This document shows positions 51,850-63,982 of a DNA stretch of 64,000 bases, piece after piece. The position numbers were made by a program, and so were the translations under genes. Source of the DNA: Pohlia nutans (taxonomy: Eukaryota > Streptophyta > Bryopsida > Bryales > Mniaceae); contig CM040100.1 in NCBI GenBank assembly GCA_022496805.1, forward strand, positions 24,395,009 through 24,459,008, read 5' to 3'. The notes beneath the pieces were generated by a model that did no database searches, had not been told where the DNA came from, and worked only from the letters and a program-made list of their open reading frames with translations. The stretch's first letter is position 1; each line of letters begins with the position of its first letter.

Positions 51850-52035
51850 TGGACATGGAATTGATGATGTGAAACATGTAGAAACTAATAAAAATAAAAA
51901 AAACATAAGTTAGTTGAGTTGCCAAGCCATTATTAGTTAGAGATGTCTTTGATTCTCCAAAAGATTACAATTCATGTAATGATTATGGCTTGCGATGCTG
52001 ATTTCTAAGAGTGAATAGTGGGGTTGCTAACAGAT
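51850..52035 (+). repeat. Dispersed repeat family A, copy 3
   Basis: About 185 bp aligned with 9625-9795 and the reverse complement of 2336-2510. It is the best-preserved copy together with 9625: GATTCTCCAAAAGATTACAA and TGCTGATTTCTAAGAGTGAA are identical in the two. Confidence 0.6.
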
Positions 52036-52242
52036 GCTATAGAGTGAAGAGAAATTGCACTTCAAAAACTTCATTGAAGAATACACCTTAGAATGCACTA
52101 TTAATACATGAATGTGAAAATGATAAATGATTCCACAAATACATGCCATTGGGTTGCTCCAAACCATATTCTAAATTTTTCACTTTGTCAAGATTTGAGG
52201 GTATGTTGTGGGGCAACTTAAAAGCAATCCTTGGTGTAAATA

Positions 52243-52691
52243 CACTAGTCGAAACACCGCCCGTGTAGACTAGAAAAACATGCCCAAAATGACCCACAAT
52301 TAGTTTGGTTTCTAGTCATGTGGGGTCCTCTTGTAAAACTTTTCGCTACACTAAATGGCGTATTTAGTGTTCGGATAGAATTGATGAATTTTACCACAAT
52401 TCGTTCAAACGTGAAGAGAAATAGTGTCCCTACACTACATAAGAGTTTGTCACTTGCCATTCCCACTTTCATTGAGAATGCCATATTCATTTCAAGTAAT
52501 GAGAGTGACATAAAGTGGCATGACATGCTTATTATAAAATTGTCATATGTCATTGGTACACTACATCCATTTTTTTCTTAGAAGAACACTATATCTCCCT
52601 AAAATCAAATAGTGTCCGGGTTGAGAAATAGTATCCCAGACATGAAATACGCCATTTAGTGTAGTCTGCACAGACGGTGTTTCTGCAAGTG
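52243..52691. mobile_element. CACTA-like MITE
   Basis: 449 bp with inverted ends CACTAGTCGAAACACCGCCC and CACTTGCAGAAACACCGTCT (continuing GTGNAGACTA in both), and a perfect 3-bp target duplication ATA (52240-52242 and 52692-52694). A second inverted pair, CTACACTAAATGGCGTATTT and its complement, lies about 90 and 30 bp inside the ends. No transposase. It is a different family from the 25700 element. Confidence 0.85.
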
Positions 52692-52694
52692 ATA

Positions 52695-53886
52695 ATACAT
52701 AGAGCTTTGTATATTTTGCTTTTTTCCAATAACTAAAAATAATCTGTCCATCTGTACTACCAAGATGGACGAATGGAGAACTTCATCACACCATCATCCA
52801 AGAGATGTCTCTCCAATTCTCTCAAGATCTGGACCGGGTCAGAATGGCCCTGATCAATAGACCACTTTGACTCTGTAAGTTAGTGCAGCGAAATTTGGGT
52901 TCCAGAGATTACTAAAAGAACTTGAGGGTACGCAAAGTAGGTAATTTTAACCCCAGGTCGGTGAGAAAGATGTCTGCTAAAAATAAAGAGGAATAATATT
53001 CATGATTAATAATAAATTCAAACGATATCGAGTTGCCCTTCCGTTCAGTTCTATTTATTACACGGTTACCAATATTGCACAATTAATTGCATCATTGCCA
53101 TAAGGTTCTTTAGGCCTTGAAAGCTGAACCGAGGTATAAGAATCGTTGTAGCAGATTCTGGAATATTGGACATGCCACATATTTCTTTAGTTAAAAAAAG
53201 ATGGTAGAGAACTGGATGTCTGCATTAGCCCAGTCCCAAGAATCACATGTTTTGAATATTTTATCTTTGACCACTAAAGTAGAAATATACAAAATCGCGT
53301 GACGACCCCACGAATCAAACTATAGACTTCTATTGAACAAAGACATCCTTCACCCGGTTTTTAAAATGTTTGACAATTGTGACGATTCTAGGTGCAAGGT
53401 GTGATATTTTTTGGAATTAAGCTAATTTGACAATTGGATAGGCACGGCTCTTGAGAGGATAACCTATTAGTTTTGGGTGTTTACTTGCGCAAAATTATAA
53501 TATTTGGTTATTGAAGAATCTAGAAAACAGGTTGCAAGGTTCCGCAAATTTTTCATCTCATACAAATTTTCAAAATGAAAAAATTGGAATCAAATTAAAT
53601 TATATGGAATCAAATCGCCTCTTCATGATTTTTACTTCTTTCTCTATGAAAAAGAAGTCTTTGCCATAACTCCCATTTCGATTATGCAAAAAAAATTATT
53701 TTCTCAGTTTATTGTATTTGTACTTTATCATCTCATCCAAAATTTGGTGTCACAAGCTATCATCTCTACGATCAAGAATCTTGAATCGCTATGTGTTCCT
53801 CTATATAGTTTGTAAACCAATTATAATCGCTACACATGGATAATCATTATTGTCCATCAATCTAGAATATACTAGGTCCAGCTTCC
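52695..53886. other. AT-rich spacer with one exon-like fragment
   Basis: On the minus strand at about 52762-52880, an acceptor-like ACTTACAG is followed by an open stretch reading SKWSIDQGHSDPVQILREL (19 residues), then about 19 more and a stop. It could be a gene or retroelement remnant. Nothing else was recognised. Confidence 0.3.
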
Positions 53887-54420
53887 TTAACCCCTAAACG
53901 TCAAGAGGTCATGGACGGGCAACCCAAAAGAATATATTTTTTTAAAGAGCTGCCCCCAACAATCGTCCCTTGAGTAACGAGAACGACCAATGAGAATTCT
54001 TCAAATCCCATTTGAACAGTGAATGGAGTGAACAATGTCACTCCAAAAATAAAAAATAAAAATTCAATAAGATTTTGGCTCTACATAAAGCTCTGCAATT
54101 TTGGATTATTTTAATTTTTTAATTAACAAATAAATAAACAAAACAATGTTGAACAACGCTGGCATGCATTGCCAGCTCTAGTATGCATTAAGGTCTCAAG
54201 CTGCCCAACTCCCTCCTTTCCCTCCCCACCAATTCTCTTTCCAATTTCCTTGGAATGTACAATTTACTAAAAACAAGCGTATTTTCTAAATTTAGCCTCG
54301 AGTCTTCTTCACCTTTCCAAAGCACCAATCTATTTCAATTTTGGTTGAGAAAATCCACTTTTTTCTTCATTATTCTTTCAAAACAAGTCCGTGGCGCTTG
54401 CTTTGACTTTTAAGGGTTAA
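53887..54420. mobile_element. piggyBac-like MITE (TTAA ends)
   Basis: 534 bp between TTAA at 53887-53890 and 54417-54420. The ends are TTAACCCCTAAACGTCAAG and (reverse complement) TTAACCCTTAAAAGTCAAAG. Noncoding. Confidence 0.65.
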
Positions 54421-54574
54421 ATTAGCTATAAAGGGAAGTATTCAAATATCACTATATTGTGTTTGCATTTGGTGGCTCTCTCACCCACCGTGAATTTCCA
54501 ACATTAAATACAAGCCGTTTTCATCCGTCTTTAAAGAATCTCTTGCTTTCGGTGGTAGTGTGCGGATGCCCTAA

Positions 54575-54942
54575 GAGCATTTCTACCAACACTTCTAAAT
54601 TGCACCCTAAATGTCACCATGTAGTTTTGCACCAATATCACTCAATTAGACTCAAAATAAACCACTCATAAGTCACCACACATGGATTGTGCAATTAAAT
54701 AAGGGAAGATGGATTAGCTTTAGTTGTTTTGAGGGCCCTAAATTGGGTTGTTGTATTCAAGTCTCCCTTTAAATAAATTATTGACCAAACCAATGCTCTT
54801 CCATTTTCTAGAGCTAGAGAGCTGTCAAAAGTACTTTCCAAATTTGAAGTGTCTACTTGCCTTCTACGTAATTTTAGGATGTTTTTCATCCATTTTATTG
54901 GATGTCATATATATGGTTTGCAAGATCATATTGAAGATGCTC
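54575..54942. mobile_element. Tourist-like (PIF/Harbinger) MITE
   Basis: 368 bp with ends GAGCATTTCTACCAAC and (reverse complement) GAGCATCTTCAATATG, flanked by the target duplication TAA (54572-54574 and 54943-54945). GAGCATCT ends are common in plant Tourist-like MITEs. A further AGAGCATCCACACCAT piece at 55521 may be a solo end. Confidence 0.65.
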
Positions 54943-54945
54943 TAA

Positions 54946-57724
54946 CTCGGTCGGCTAATGGAATTTGATACGCAGTTCTAGTTAAAAATTTCCTCTTTTT
55001 TGTGTTCGCATGCATTTATTATATAATAGAGTGGGTTGGCCCGTGCTGAAGTTTAGCATGATAGTTTCAGCGATGAAATCGTCATCATGTGAGTGTGTGC
55101 ATGGTTCGTATTATATATAATAAATTTGTTAATTTTAATTCTAATTCAATCACTTTCAATAAGTGGTGTTCGAAATGAAAAAAATAATAACATCATTTCG
55201 CAAAAAGATTGGGTCTACAACAAGAAATATGCGTACATGTACATCCAGAAGGAGGCACCAAGGATAGGCCTCGCTAACCATGGCATAGCTAGACAAACCA
55301 CTTCCAACATACATGCTAATTGATAGAAAGGATACACAATACTATTGCTCCAAAATTATCCATATATCGCTCATGATGTTTCACATTCCCTCGGGATGCA
55401 TAATTTGATGAAGAAAAATTGAACAAACATGAAGAAGAAATTGCCAAATGGCACTCTAAATTTGTGACGTGTTAATTTGAGAACGATTGTGGTGAAAGGA
55501 AATTGTGGTATGACTCTTTTAGAGCATCCACACCATTCCCTCAAAAAATGGCTCACTATTTCTCCATTCTAGGGCTCGGGATGTGTGAAGTGATCCCGGG
55601 GGGTGTACTATGATATCCTGTATGGAACCACGTGAGTGAACAAAAAGGCTATTAATTGTGAAGTGGGCTTACAAAATATACATAAGCTTAGGGTATTACT
55701 TTGTTCAATTTCGTAAATATACATAGCCCATTTTTAATGTGATAAAAGTCGTAAGTTTACATATAGGACCACTCCCTTATAAAACACGTAGGAAGGAAGT
55801 AACTTTCACTCCTCTTCATTGAAAAAATTAATAAAGAGGAAGGCCAAGCAAATCAAAAGCATTGACCACTAAAACTTGGTATTTAAGAAGGGTTCATAGA
55901 ATGTGTAGAAAAATTGCTAATAGGTGGGTTGAATATAGAGAATGAATTGATTTGTTGGATCAACCATCTCATATGGAGATTGGATTGTGTAGGTACCAAA
56001 AATATCATGGATCACTATGAACTTATGACTAGGTAGATCATATCATGCTAAACTTAGAAACTATTATTGCACTAGCTACAATTACTTTTGTAGTAAAAAA
56101 AAACTTGTATGAGTTACATCCTATGGATGAAAAAGTGTTTAATGATTTTATCAATGAAAAAGAAGTACTTTTGAAGTTAAAAATTTTCAAGCCTAATTTT
56201 TAGGCCATGTTTTTCAATGTATACGTACATTAGGCTTTGCTTTTTTAATTTACTTTGAACATGCGTACATACATTAGGCTTCATTTTGTTATATATATGT
56301 ATGTATATCATTCTTTTTGATGAAAGAAAAACCGTACATAGGGGTATTAATTTGGAGGTAACGCACGCACGTTATACCTCACTTTTACACTAAGTGCACC
56401 CCCTGAGTCATAGCACGGTCCCCTACTATCACCCATCTACCTAAGTGCAAGAGCATATATGGTTTCTAAAAAAATAAGATTCTAAATCTTGCCGCGGATC
56501 CAATGGCCACGCAGCCTCCTTTCCGGTCCAACGTGACGCTGGAGCCATATGGATTTGAGTTATCATCCTTGCAAAAACGTTGCTAATTACGACAACCTAA
56601 AAAATACCCGCAAATTCAACACGTTCACAACACAATGGAGGCATGTAAGATGACGCCCGTCTCATCGTTTCTGAAAGGGATGTATAGGTAAGTGTCTATT
56701 GACAAGCCGCAATGTGGGACCCAGACTGCCCAGCCGCGCCACTCGAGGTGGCGGCCTCATATTGATAGCAACGGTGCAGATGTTCATAGGAAACGGCATG
56801 AATCATAGTTTTTATATTCAAAAATCCATATCTCTATAATTACATATATCATACCTGACTGTCAGAGTCAACATTTCATGCATGATATTTATTATTTTTG
56901 GAGAACTTATTTTCAACAAATGCCAAATCATGTGAATATTCTTCAATATTCTCTATTCACCATACAAAATAGATTTTTCTTGAAAAGACAATTTCTTAAA
57001 GATTTGTGCTCCCCTTCTTATAATTATTTTTCGCTGACCTTGACGACCAACTACAGTATAGGTTTATATGACATACGCCTCAAGTGGAATTTAGTGAGGT
57101 GACCATTATGTAAATAACAATGAATACAAGTAAATAGAAAAAATATATATGACCCCTTCAAAAACTTCCGGAAGAAAATTCTTGCTTCTATACTAAATGT
57201 ACGCTTTTGAAGCCTAAATTGAAGTGAAAAAATCCAAAAGTAAAAAACTCAAGTTTCACAACAATTCTTAAGTTTTATCATGACATCAAAAAGAAGCTTT
57301 GGGGCCATTATTTTGTGAAAATTAAAAATGAATACCGTAGCATTGACATAAAGGGTCAGATTCGACAATCTGGTGTTGAAGTTGAATTTCCAAATCAAAA
57401 TTTGAAATGTGCACATCATCATAAACCAATCACAAGGTGAAAAGTGGCACTTTTAAGAAAGAAAAATTAAAATGATTTTAATCTGGTGTTAAAACTGACC
57501 CTGAGACAAAACAAAGCATAATAGAGCAGTAGCGGAGCCAACACCCTTTTGCAATGGGGCCGTGCAGTCAATTACACTTAAAAACTAAGTATACATAACA
57601 ATGACACAGTAGTCCCAAAATTCATGGAATACAAACAACATTCCTTCATTACTCAAAAAAATGGATCTAACCGAAGATTCTATTTCGATTCAATTTTCAA
57701 AAGGGAGCTCGCTCTATTATGCTA
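54946..57724. other. Gene-poor AT-rich region
   Basis: No gene. The words CGTACATTAGGCTT repeat at about 56224 and 56269, a small tandem duplication. Open frames here are short and AT-driven. The 57350-57500 part resembles 19640-19790. Confidence 0.4.
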
Positions 57725-57996
57725 CTTCTTCCATTTCATAAAAAGACTCCACATCTTTGGCATTTTTTTCCTATGTTTTATACTTCAAAATGTGAGCACT
57801 GTTCACTTCAAACAGGATTAACAATGAGAGTGACTCAAAAAATACATACTACTATTAAAAATAGTCCATTTTTTGAGTATTGAGATGACTTTTTTTGACA
57901 GAAGAAATGTCAAGTTAAAACATGCCAAAAATGTGGACTCTTATCCGCTAGCCCACCTTGAGTTAGCGGATACCTTCTATTATGAAACGGAGGGAG
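57725..57996. mobile_element. Stowaway-like MITE
   Basis: 272 bp flanked by TA (57723-57724 and 57997-57998). The right end, reverse complemented, is CTCCCTCCGTTTCATAATAG and the left end is CTTCTTCCATTTCATAAAAA. It is internally similar to 22851-23081. Confidence 0.8.
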
Positions 57997-57998
57997 TA

Positions 57999-60313
57999 TG
58001 AGGGTAAAAAAGAGTTAGGAAAGGACTTGTGGTAATTGCCACGTGGTAAAGGCAGCTGGCTGGCATTTTGTATTAAATTCAATTCAAGCGGGAATAAGAA
58101 AATAGGAAATAGGAAATTCGGGTTTGTAGCCTTGACACACTCCCCAAGTGTAAGACACCACCGCATGAAGGAAGCAAAGTGCCTGTGACAAGAAAAAGGG
58201 GGGAGTTGGCCAGTTGGATGAGTGAAAACTGAGGACTTGGTCAGTCTTGTCTTGGATTTATAACCTACTGTGCCCTCTTTTGTGCACATGTGTCACAATA
58301 TGACTGGCTACTCACTCATGGGTTAGAACTTGCAATCAAAGCTAATCTTTTGGACCATTAGACAGGGCATTTTCTTGGGACAAAATAGTGTCAGATTGCA
58401 CTGGAAAAAAAAAAAAAATCAGGCTAAAAGATGGCGAGAAACCATGAATTTTTTTGTCATAAAACTTCAAATTAAAAATATATATTGGATGAAATCACCA
58501 AATCGATAATGAAAACAAAATTATGGATATGTGATATTTTCTATCATGTATGTGGATGAATGTTGAAATATAGAGCACCACTATAACATTTTATATTGGC
58601 ACTTCACAAGAAATGCAAAAAAAGAAAAATGCCCTACCACTAGATCAACCACGAAATAGAAAATGGACAATTTTGATAAGAAAAAAAGGCACAATAGGTT
58701 ATGTCCCATAACCGGTTCGGGATTGTTGTCCCTCACGAGTTATTTAGTCCATAATCGGTGTACTTTATATTAGTACACAAGGTAGAGGCATTTAAAAGTG
58801 CCCATTTAAGCTATTGTGTCAGTTGGTATTGTTTGAAAATCACAGTGGGATTATTTTTGGCTCATAGAACGATGAGATTGGCATAAATAAAAGTGATTTT
58901 TTTTTTCTCAATTAAAATGAAATTTATATGAATTTTGAAAGTGAAAAGTTGATCATACTCAAATTGTGCTACTAAGGTAGAAGCACCCATAACGGACAAT
59001 GCACCCAAAACCAACATGTAGACTGACCCATAATGGTTAACAATAAAAATCAATGCCACTTGTGTAGAATTTTTTGTCAACCAATAAACTTCTTGCACTA
59101 TTACCTATATAAATCAATTCCAAGGAGCAACTTGGGCCCAATTGTGGAATCATATGTTCACGGATTTGCGATAGTCTAGTTATCGGTTTTGGGTGATGAC
59201 TAACTTTTCACTTTGAAAATGTGTAGAATTTTCACTTTTTTAGAAAAAAAATATGGAAAAATTTGCATTCTTCATGGTTTCTCTTTTTTATGAAAGAGAA
59301 ATACTATTTGCCTTCTACTCTTGCTCCACTTGGGCTAAAAAGCTTAAGTTATAGGTTATGGGTGCTTCCACCTTAAATCAACCACTAAAGGCCGCTTTAC
59401 ACTAAGAGTCAGGCCTGTGTCTTATGTATAAAAGGGCTGATATTCTTACTTTTCATTGGTCTAAAGCCCGAAATTCGGCCCAATCCCTTTACACTAAGAG
59501 TCGAGCCTAATGCAACCAAAACATTGTTTACATTAAAACGGACAAGCTCTTACATAGGCCCAAATCCAATCTTTGGATCCACCAAATACGGAGATCCAAA
59601 CTTCGGGTTTGGGCCCGATTGTACATTTCAATAAAAATAAAAATAAAAAATGTTAGAAAACACCTTTTTCCAAAGGTAATGTAGGCCGGCTGAAATTTCC
59701 AAAGAATACAGTTGAACCTCTCTTGTTGCCTGGGAACAGTAGGAATTAGATTTTAGCAATATGCACATAAGGAAGTTCAAGTGCCAAAGTGCATGCTATT
59801 TCTAATTGTGGGTTTGGACAGAGATCCCTCTTTACAAATTTAATATAATGAGAGCCGCAGTGTACATGTGCACACACGGTTGTCAGTCTTTTTTTCTTCT
59901 TCTTTTTGAATTTATTTTTATTTTTTTATGTCACTCCTTCAAATACCGAAGTTACAGAAGCGTCTCCATCGATGGTTACATTTGACCTTATGCACTTTAT
60001 GCACATAAAGAATATGCAAGTAAAGAATTATAAATATTTATGCAAGTAGGGACCATGCAACAAGAGAGGTTCAACTGTATATACAATGGACCCAACTTTT
60101 TGGACCCAACGCATGTAGGCAAAGAGTCAATCCTATAATTTTCAAAAAAATTATACAATGGGCCCATCTCTTGACCCAACCCCTTTACACTAGGGACACT
60201 TGCGTTTTGATTTTGATCTTATTATATTGAGTGCTTGAGGTTGGATCTAAGGTTAATATAGGCTGAAATTTTGTTAAATTGGACCCAAGAATGACAAGCC
60301 TAACACCTAAGTG
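57999..60313. other. Gene-poor region with a CTTTACACTA repeat cluster
   Basis: No gene. The word CTTTACACTAAGAGTC occurs at about 59395 and 59487, and CCCTTTACACTAGGGAC at about 60181, together with GGGCCCGATT-type pieces like those in the Tourist-like element at 15880. These may be fragments of related MITEs. The rest is AT-rich. Confidence 0.4.
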
Positions 60314-60860
60314 TTAACCCCTAAATGACAGAGGGGGTAAGGGCAAAACCTAGATGTGTTATAAAATGTTACTTCTGCAACTTTGATGAAGTTTGGTCCA
60401 AAGAAGAAAATGAGAAGCATGTTTAATAATTATCCGTATGGTCAAAGTTCCAAAAATAGTTTTAGATACTCATTTAATGAATTTAAGAGCATTTACCATT
60501 TAAAATTCACCAAAATTACAAATTTTATTTCTAGAATTTGAAATTTGGTATGATTGGTTAAAACTAGACATTCTATTCTAAAATTTTAAAAGGCAAAATT
60601 TCCAAATGAGTGAACATCATTAGTTTCCCGAAATAGTAAGTTTTATAACAGTAGGACAATATTGAAGTCTTTGTCTTTGAAAAATTCCTTAGTGAACCTC
60701 AATGTCGCAAATGAAATGTATCAAAAAACACTAGAACATGATCTTGACCCCCAATTTAAACAAAAAATCAGAACTTAAAAAATGTCATTTTCTGCCCATG
60801 GGCAATCACTGCTATTTGGGCTGCGACCGCAAAATGGTCGATCGGTCACTTAGGGGTTAA
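60314..60860. mobile_element. piggyBac-like MITE (TTAA ends)
   Basis: 547 bp between TTAA at 60314-60317 and 60857-60860. The ends are TTAACCCCTAAATGACAG and (reverse complement) TTAACCCCTAAGTGACCG. It is related in opposite orientation to 482-1031 (AACTTTGATGAAGTTTGGTC, TATCCGTATGGTCAAA and TATGATTGGTTAAAAC match counterparts there). Confidence 0.75.
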
Positions 60861-60866
60861 GTGGCC

Positions 60867-61413
60867 TTAACCCTTAAACGTACCACTCCTTTGTAGGAAA
60901 GTCAAACTACAAAATTTAGCCTTCAAGATTTATCAAAATATATTTTGTAATATTTTTCATGCATGGAATTGAATGTTTCCTATTAGTCTTGAAATTTTCA
61001 GATTTTTTTGATTTAATACGGCCTTTTTAACAAATTTTTAAGTCAAATACTTCAAAAAATAAATTTTATTACAAAAAAGCTTTAAAAAATTAATATTTTT
61101 TTGGGAGCAAGTACAAATTACAATGGAGAATCACATGATATGTTTTCCATAGAAATTTTTTATTTAAATTTTGAAATTCGAAAGGTGAACATCCTATGTA
61201 GTGTAATTCAAACTTTGAGCTACAAAGCTTGCACAAGCAATAAAATACTCAATAATTGGAATTTTTAAGATTTGAAAAGTGGAGTACAAACTAGACTTAA
61301 TAAACTTCATTTTCTTAGTTGGGTGTATTAGCAACAAAAGTCATCTTCAAGATCAAAATTGGGTTTGACCAACAAACATCCAGTAACTGGATGCGTGGAC
61401 GTTTAGGGGTTAA
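60867..61413. mobile_element. piggyBac-like MITE (TTAA ends)
   Basis: 547 bp between TTAA at 60867-60870 and 61410-61413. The ends are TTAACCCTTAAACGTACC and (reverse complement) TTAACCCCTAAACGTCCA. It starts only 6 bp after the previous element ends. Noncoding. Confidence 0.75.
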
Positions 61414-61911
61414 GCATTATGAATTGCATCCTCAACGCCCCAATTCTACCCACTTGTAGAAGCCTTCTCATTGAATGACAAATGGTCAGATTTACATTCC
61501 TTGGGTGGTAAGTAAAGAGCGGAAAATAGCGAGTCAGGCGGGAATGACAGTTGGCAATTTCGGAGGGAATGTGGACGTGGACAAGAATGTTGGTGAGGCC
61601 ATTTGGAGGGAATGTGGACAATTTTGGCGCCAGCCCAAATATGGAGGGAAATCTGGCCTGGTTCAGGGTAACGTTGACCATTCGCTGAGTCTTATCCCAA
61701 AGTAGGGTCATTTTTCCTAAAGTAAAGTAATATACCGGTACTTAATTGCATATCCCAAAGGGTATCAGTACAGTGGAGACATGTAGATTTTCCACCAACC
61801 AAACGACTTCTATTGAGAATCAACAAGACGTGGGGGCCCAAGTTTGAACCCTTTTAAAGCGGATAACAAGTGCAATTTGTGTATGAGATGGTTCCTGAGA
61901 GTAGTAGCACA
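61414..61911. other. Spacer, no gene called
   Basis: Open frames on both strands at 61403-61711 (76 and 102 codons) overlap each other and have no recognisable domain. The GGAGGGAATGTGGAC word occurs twice (61561 and 61606), a short duplication. Confidence 0.35.
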
Positions 61912-62084
61912 CACTACTAGCAAAGGTGTCGCTTCTCACTGAGAACAATGCCAGATTTCACTATACACACTTGTCCTACATGACGAATCGCACTCACCAA
62001 GTCTTGAGCGCTTGGGCAGTGAGTGCGAAGTGGCATTGTTTGACTCACCTACCTAGTGAAAAGCGACGCCTTCTCCTTGTAGTG
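61912..62084. mobile_element. CACTA-like mini-element, copy 2
   Basis: 173 bp with ends CACTACTAGCAAAGGTGTCG and CACTACAAGGAGAAGGCGTC, and a perfect target duplication ACA (61909-61911 and 62085-62087). It has the same family core as 25700-25881 (TGACGAATCGCACTCACCAA). Confidence 0.88.
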
Positions 62085-62108
62085 ACAGCTTGGCTTTAGC
62101 TTGGCTCT

Positions 62109-62218
62109 AAACGAATCTACAACATATAGTGAATCACACAGACTGAATTCAACTACACCGATTATTGCTTGTAGTTGTAGATTCGTTTATGGTGTAGTTG
62201 AATTCAGTCTGTGTGATT
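62109..62218. repeat. Two interleaved perfect inverted repeats
   Basis: Arm A (AAACGAATCTACAAC, 62109-62123) pairs with 62174-62188. Arm B (28 bp, 62132-62159, begins AATCACACAGACTGAATT) pairs perfectly with 62191-62218. The order is A, B, A', B', so the two hairpins cannot form together except as a pseudoknot-like fold. It is placed 80 bp upstream of an orphan exon. Confidence 0.9.
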
Positions 62219-62297
62219 AAGTTGTCTTAGGAGAATTGTTCCGGAAAAAAAGTTTGGTACTGAGTTGAAATTCTTTCTCTGTTTTTTTCTACTGCAG

Positions 62298-62442
62298 GAT
62301 TTTGGAAGCAATTGACAGATCTTCACCCTCCATGACCACGATTGTGAAGTCCAATACTGTGACCGTTGGCCAGCTGTGGAGGTCACATCACTCTAAACTG
62401 CCGAGACATTCATCTTCTGGATATGAATTAGATAACCGATGA
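62298..62442 (+). pseudogene. Orphan terminal exon, unknown gene
   Basis: A pyrimidine-rich tract and acceptor (GTTTTTTTCTACTGCAG) are followed by 48 open codons in phase 1 and a TGA at 62440-62442. It reads (R/G)ILEAIDRSSPSMTTIVKSN, then TVTVGQLWRSHHSKLPRHSS and SGYELDNR. Composition and splice site look like a real last exon, but no upstream exon is visible between the neighbouring MITEs. It may be a gene fragment carried here by a transposon, or the end of a gene whose introns are long. The family is not recognised. Confidence 0.4.
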
Positions 62443-62583
62443 GCCGCGGTAGCGGCGAGTAGGTCATCATACATAGCTGGTTGTTCGCTTTTCAATCACA
62501 ACCCATGATCTTCATGATTTAAGAGTGGAGGATGCAAGTTGAAAGGAGAGAAGGTTATGAGTTGCAACTTGTGATGGCGATGG

Positions 62584-62703
62584 CACTAGCTTGTCTTACG
62601 TGACGAATCGTACTCACCAAGTCCAACAAAAAAATTGGTGAGTGCAAAGTGGCACCATTTGACTCACAAAAGGATTGAAAAGCGACGCCTTCTCCTTGTA
62701 GTG
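62584..62703. mobile_element. CACTA-like mini-element, copy 3, internally deleted
   Basis: 120 bp with target duplication TGG (62581-62583 and 62704-62706). The right end (inverted) is CACTACAAGGAGAAGGCGTC. The left end is only CACTAG before joining the core CTTGTCTTACGTGACGAATC, so most of the left terminal repeat is missing while the outermost bases and the duplication remain. Confidence 0.85.
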
Positions 62704-62706
62704 TGG

Positions 62707-63434
62707 TGATGGGCTGCCAATGGGATGGAACCACGTTGGCGTTGAAAAGTCAACAACTGGGTTCATTCCTACATCTTCCACTTCATTAGAAGAAAAAAGG
62801 GACTTGTACAGTACAATGAGCCTAGAGTGGGATTCTGAGTGAATTTGGCCACATGTGAGTGCACATGCTTAGTGTACAAGTCTCTCTTTTCTTCTAGTAC
62901 TCCTACACGTCCCTATGAGATATTGTTTTCTGATATTCCATCACGACCACATGCAAAATGGTCAGATAGTTGAAGGGAGCCAAATTGTTCTTACGAATCT
63001 CTTTACTATTTCATTTTTTTCTCTTCGTCCTGTCCAATACGTTCACAAGAGTAAATGGAACATGAAGAAGAGAACACAATCAAAAAAAAAAAAAAACAAA
63101 GTAACAAACTTCTAAACACAAAAATTATCGCATAGTACATGTGTTGTATTTGTAAGTATTTGCCATATTTTGAGGTATTTGCAGTATTTTGGTGTTTTGT
63201 ACAGAGGTATTTTGATAGCTTTACAACTACAAATCAAAAAAAATCTTTTTGCATAAAATGCACATCGCAGACCCCCTTTTCCGTTCTTCAAACAACCAAA
63301 GCCCATTCATAACAAATGTGGAGCTATATAAGGAAACACCAAGCACTAATAAAATATTGGTCTCGTGGGCACTAAAGGGTCAAAGATGCAATACTCTTGT
63401 CCTTTTAAGTAGATTTGCTGCATCGAAAGCCACT
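62707..63434. other. Spacer with a fragment of the family C TTAA element
   Basis: 63115-63380 matches part of 25370-25676 (GTATTTGTAAGTATTTGC, then GAGGTATTTG.AGTATTTTGG and the end GGGCACTAAAGGGTC), a 3' remnant of that MITE. No gene. Confidence 0.55.
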
Positions 63435-63982
63435 TTAACCCTTTAATGTCTCAATTCAACATTGATTTTGAAAATACGTTATAGAATGTTTGATGAATAA
63501 CAAAAATGGAGTTGATGTACAAAGCTAAGTTGTAAATGTCAATATGAAGATCACATGTGTACCGTTGGATTTATCATACTTTTTATTAATAAATTGTAAT
63601 TAAATTTTCAAGCTTTTCTTTTGAAATTCAATTAAAAATCCCAAATTAAGAATAATATATTAAAATTGTTGTAATGAATTTGGAATAACATGCACTACCC
63701 AATGGTATGATTTCCATTATTTGATTCTATTTATTTTGGAAAATCATGTTTTAGGTCTCACTTTTTGAACTAAAGAATGAAACTTGACTTAAACCAATTC
63801 TATTATTTTTAAAAAACTCACAATATCTTATTTTGAAGATCCATACTGTACAAATGATAGTCAACTAGCACAAGAACCAAGAGAAATTTGGATGGATGAA
63901 AAACTATACATGATGTAGTCAAGAGAAAGGTTACAATCTGTTCGTTGTCCATTATATGGACACATTAGCGTCAAAGGAATAA
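63435..63982 (-). mobile_element. piggyBac-like MITE, family B copy 2
   Basis: Starts at TTAA 63435-63438 with TTAACCCTTTAATGTCTC. Its other end reads (reverse complement) CCTTTGACGCTAATGTG, near 63976, with a decayed TTAA. Most of its length matches the reverse complement of 12496-13029. Confidence 0.65.

Noticed and set aside
61403..61711. Overlapping frames of 102 (-) and 76 (+) codons
   Set aside because: They are open on both strands with no domain. They start at the edge of a TTAA element and look like chance.
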